From Pasteurellaceae bacterium LFhippo2 (lineage in GTDB: Bacteria; Pseudomonadota; Gammaproteobacteria; Enterobacterales; Pasteurellaceae): a DNA stretch of 64,000 nucleotides. The notes beneath the pieces were generated by a model that was not told the DNA's origin, did not search any database, and worked only from the letters and a program-made list of their open reading frames with translations. Below, piece by piece: positions 61,853 to 64,000 of the stretch. Each line of letters opens with the position of its first letter. The first letter of the stretch is position 1. Position numbers and translations under genes: made by a program. The stretch covers positions 1-64,000 of the forward strand of contig LEKJ01000091.1 in NCBI GenBank assembly GCA_029852775.1. The letters run 5' to 3'.

Positions 61853-62443
61853 TTATTGAGCGTAAGTAATTACTTTAACAACTTTATTTACACCATTCAC
61901 ATTGCGAGCAACTTCAGCAGCTGCATCAGCTTGTTCTGGTGAAAGATTGCCTAGCAGGAAAGCTTCGCCATTTTCTGTAATCACTTTTACTTCAGTTGTT
62001 TTTACTTCAGAGCTTACTAATAATTTAGATTTAATTTTAGTGGTAATCCAACTATCTAAGCTAATCTGACCAGCTCCGATTTTGTTATTTACACGGATCT
62101 CATTATATACGGTTGAAACGCCTTCTACGCCAGCAGCAATACTTTTAGCGGTCTCTTTTACACTATCATTTGGAACTTGGCCAATTAATAGCGCTTTTCC
62201 GTTGTAAGATACAACATTTACGCGAGCTTCTTCTTTAATTTGCTCATCTTTGTTTAAGTTATAAGCAATTTTTTCTTCTAAGGTTTCATCATCTAGCTGG
62301 CGTCCTGCTGTTCTAGGATCGGTTGCAACTTTAGTCGCTACTGCAGCAGTACCTACAACAGCTGTTGCAATACAGCCCTGTAGAGATAAAAAAGTGACAG
62401 CAAATAAGCTTGCAGCGCTTAGGCGTTTAATGAGTTTTAACAT
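61853..62443 (-). CDS. dolP: BON-domain outer-membrane lipoprotein (DolP/YraP-like)
   Basis: A 196-residue lipoprotein with signal peptide ending FLSLQGC (Cys near 24) and two BON domains (about 48-115 and 125-195; AYNLNKDEQIKEEARVNVVSYNGKALLIGQ and TTKIKSKLLVSSEVKTTEVKVITENGEAFLLGN in parts). DolP helps outer-membrane integrity and BAM function. The order diaA then this gene is conserved with H. influenzae and enterics. Confidence 0.93.
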   Translation of the reverse strand: MLKLIKRLSAASLFAVTFLSLQGCIATAVVGTAAVATKVATDPRTAGRQLDDETLEEKIAYNLNKDEQIKEEARVNVVSYNGKALLIGQVPNDSVKETAKSIAAGVEGVSTVYNEIRVNNKIGAGQISLDSWITTKIKSKLLVSSEVKTTEVKVITENGEAFLLGNLSPEQADAAAEVARNVNGVNKVVKVITYAQ

Positions 62444-62453
62444 AATAATCTCC

Positions 62454-63044
62454 TTAATTAGAGGCTGGAGCGAATAATAGATTATCTACCAATTCACAGA
62501 GCAAGTTTATACAGAATTGATGCCCTTCGGAGATTCGTATCTCATTGATAGAAGGAATTTCAATTTCTAAATTAGTTTCTTCCAATAATCCTTTTACGTG
62601 ATCATTCAAGCTACTTGTAAAAGCCAAAATTTCTAAATTCTCATTTTGAGCTGTTTGAATCGCATTAATTACAGGATCTTCATTGCCTAATGGAGAAAAG
62701 GCGATAAGTAAATCTCCTTCTTTAGCCACTGCTTGTAATTGCTTACGATAAATTTGAGCAAATTCACTATCTTGAGTTAAGCACCCAACTAAAATACCAT
62801 CTAAATGCAATAACTGAACTGCTAAGCTAGGGCGAGATAGATCATAGCGGTGTAATAAGTTACTTGCCAGTATTTGCGCATTTGCATAAGAACGACCGTA
62901 GCCACATACAACAATTTTATTACCACGTAATAAGCAAGAGACTATTCGATTTGCTGCGTCATTTAGTTTTGAGGGGAGTAATTCTGCCGCTGCAATCTGG
63001 ATCTGAATACTCTCACTAAAACGATCTTGGATCTTTTGTAACAT
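62454..63044 (-). CDS. diaA: DnaA initiator-associating SIS-domain protein DiaA
   Basis: DiaA binds DnaA and promotes timely replication initiation; the SIS fold also resembles GmhA. The 196-residue protein starts MLQKIQDRFSESIQIQIAA and shows CLLRGNKIVVCGYGRSYANAQILASNLLHRYDL in parts near 38, EGDLLIAFSPLGNEDPVINAI near 110 and SEGHQFCINLLCELVDNLLF near the end. It lies between yraN and the BON lipoprotein. Confidence 0.92.
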   Translation of the reverse strand: MLQKIQDRFSESIQIQIAAAELLPSKLNDAANRIVSCLLRGNKIVVCGYGRSYANAQILASNLLHRYDLSRPSLAVQLLHLDGILVGCLTQDSEFAQIYRKQLQAVAKEGDLLIAFSPLGNEDPVINAIQTAQNENLEILAFTSSLNDHVKGLLEETNLEIEIPSINEIRISEGHQFCINLLCELVDNLLFAPASN

Positions 63045-63055
63045 AAGATGCTTGG

Positions 63056-63415
63056 TTATCCTAAAAAATTTTTAATCCATAATGGCGGATTACTACCTTC
63101 AAAAGCGACAACATCAAAACGGCAATCTGCGGTTTCTAAACTTTGCTTTTTCTCTTTCACGAGCCACATATTTGCCGCATTTAACCATTTTTGTTGCTTG
63201 GTGTAGCTAATACTTTCTAAAGCGCTGCCAAAGTTAGCATTTTTACGTTGGCGAACTTCAACAAAAACCAGAGTTGAGCCATCTAACATAATGAGATCAA
63301 GCTCTCCACATTTAAATTGCTGATTTTGAGCAACAAATTTAAGCCCTTGCTCGATAAGAAAAGCTTTAGCCTGTTGCTCAAAAATGGCGCCTTTCGCACG
63401 CTTATTAGTTAGCAT
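63056..63415 (-). CDS. yraN: YraN-family endonuclease-like protein
   Basis: A 119-residue UPF0102 protein with a restriction-endonuclease-like fold: [23 protein letters not shown], then [23 protein letters not shown] near 36 (E...D...ExK-like core, here E-V-R) and [12 protein letters not shown] near 75. Its role is uncertain. It overlaps the end of lpoA by 11 bases. Confidence 0.93.
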   Translation of the reverse strand: MLTNKRAKGAIFEQQAKAFLIEQGLKFVAQNQQFKCGELDLIMLDGSTLVFVEVRQRKNANFGSALESISYTKQQKWLNAANMWLVKEKKQSLETADCRFDVVAFEGSNPPLWIKNFLG

Positions 63416-64000
63416 TTACCACACTACCGCCACGATATTGTAACCAAGTCATTTCACGCTGAATATTACAATTAGGACCAGCGCTCAATACACCAGTTAA
63501 ACCTGAAACGCTATAACCAGGGATTTGGCGGAACTCATTGAATTTATTTGCAACAGCCCAAGCATCAGAACCCATTGCATATAGACGCATCATTGAAAAA
63601 TCGCTTTCTGCAAGAGCTTCAGCTTTCTTATATTCATCAGAATCTACATCCGCTAATAGTGGAATTTCACTAAATTTTACACCTTCCATTGTTAAGCGGA
63701 ACTCCGCACCATTATTTGGAGAATTACTACGTGATGAAGTATAAATTGGGAATTGACCTGCTAAAGTTGAATTATCAATAGCTTGTTTTAACGTTAATAA
63801 CTGATCTGCGGTACCTAATGCATATAATGCTGTCCCTTGAGCAATACCGTTATTCATTAAATTATCAACGACTTCAATTGGGTCATTATAGTAACGAACA
63901 TTGGTGTCTTTACCTGTTTTTTCTCTCCATCGTTGTTCAAATGCTTCTGCTGAACGTTGACCAAAATCACCGTGAGGAGCCGCAACTACAGCATTTGACG
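63405..64000 (-). CDS. lpoA: Penicillin-binding protein activator LpoA, C-terminal part
   Basis: The frame is open to the window edge, so the gene starts beyond it; about 198 C-terminal residues are present. The periplasmic-binding-like C-domain is recognisable from [40 protein letters not shown] and [18 protein letters not shown]. LpoA is an outer-membrane lipoprotein that activates PBP1a. The order lpoA-yraN-diaA-BON matches H. influenzae. Confidence 0.92.
   Translation of the reverse strand, partial: SNAVVAAPHGDFGQRSAEAFEQRWREKTGKDTNVRYYNDPIEVVDNLMNNGIAQGTALYALGTADQLLTLKQAIDNSTLAGQFPIYTSSRSNSPNNGAEFRLTMEGVKFSEIPLLADVDSDEYKKAEALAESDFSMMRLYAMGSDAWAVANKFNEFRQIPGYSVSGLTGVLSAGPNCNIQREMTWLQYRGGSVVNAN

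Overview
The window is chromosomal DNA of a gamma-proteobacterium of the family Pasteurellaceae. Three things point there: gene neighbourhoods typical of the family (mlaFEDCB-ibaG-murA; lpoA-yraN-diaA-BON lipoprotein; small protein-malQ), A+T-rich intergenic DNA, and many copies of the uptake signal core ACAAGCGGTC or its complement (for example 9428-9437, 39496-39505, 42673-42682, 58114-58123). That is the Apl-type signal, which favours the Actinobacillus pleuropneumoniae/suis, Mannheimia, Haemophilus ducreyi branch over the H. influenzae branch. The species cannot be named from the sequence alone. I saw no rRNA, tRNA, CRISPR array, insertion sequence or prophage.

Layout. 1-7.5 kb: rnr, then the outer-membrane lipid asymmetry operon mlaFEDCB with ibaG and murA, closed by a strong terminator. 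7.7-15 kb: ccmE-ccmF, an A+T-rich acyltransferase gene, a small Cys-rich protein, malQ, a small outer-membrane barrel protein and a YeiH-type membrane protein. 15.2-15.9 kb: a HigB/HigA-type toxin-antitoxin pair. 16.2-22.6 kb: an accessory surface cluster with two TbpB-like lipoprotein genes (the first broken by one stop codon), a Slam-type outer-membrane translocator and a convergent BtuB-like TonB-dependent receptor. 22.7-31 kb: argH (with tandem ARG boxes), adk, ampG, galE, a permease/binding-protein pair without an ATPase, and pyrG. 31.2-42.6 kb: the dppABCDF peptide transporter, a solitary lacZ, a candidate small RNA, and a second dppA-like gene. 42.7-48.6 kb: a TonB receptor and a four-gene ferric-siderophore ABC transporter with a Fur box. 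48.7-64 kb: bioB, rluB, yciO, a secreted protein of unknown function, a TorD-type chaperone, nfo, a NlpC/P60 lipoprotein, an SOS-controlled UmuD-like protein, pepB, kdsC, a YggS-type gene, pepN, a DUF805 gene, engB, rraB, a BON lipoprotein, diaA, yraN and the 3' end of lpoA.

The most unusual observations are regulatory. (1) The second dppA-like gene is preceded by a complete histidine attenuator: promoter, a 14-codon leader MNNIRKHHHHHLPE, an early hairpin and a competing terminator. This suggests that a peptide-binding protein is induced by shortage of charged tRNA-His. (2) A UmuD-like protein has lost both catalytic residues but sits behind a textbook SOS promoter with two perfect LexA boxes. 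(3) A strong promoter and terminator between lacZ and that dppA-like gene define an unrecognised RNA of about 110 nt. (4) The Slam cluster carries a duplicated promoter region with poly-T tracts next to the -35 element and a single-stop pseudogene.

Several short palindromic repeat families (around 35.4 and 51.0 kb; 25.1 and 32.3 kb; 15.1 and 31.2 kb) are scattered between genes. All function calls rest on motif and family recognition from reading the sequence; no database search was run.
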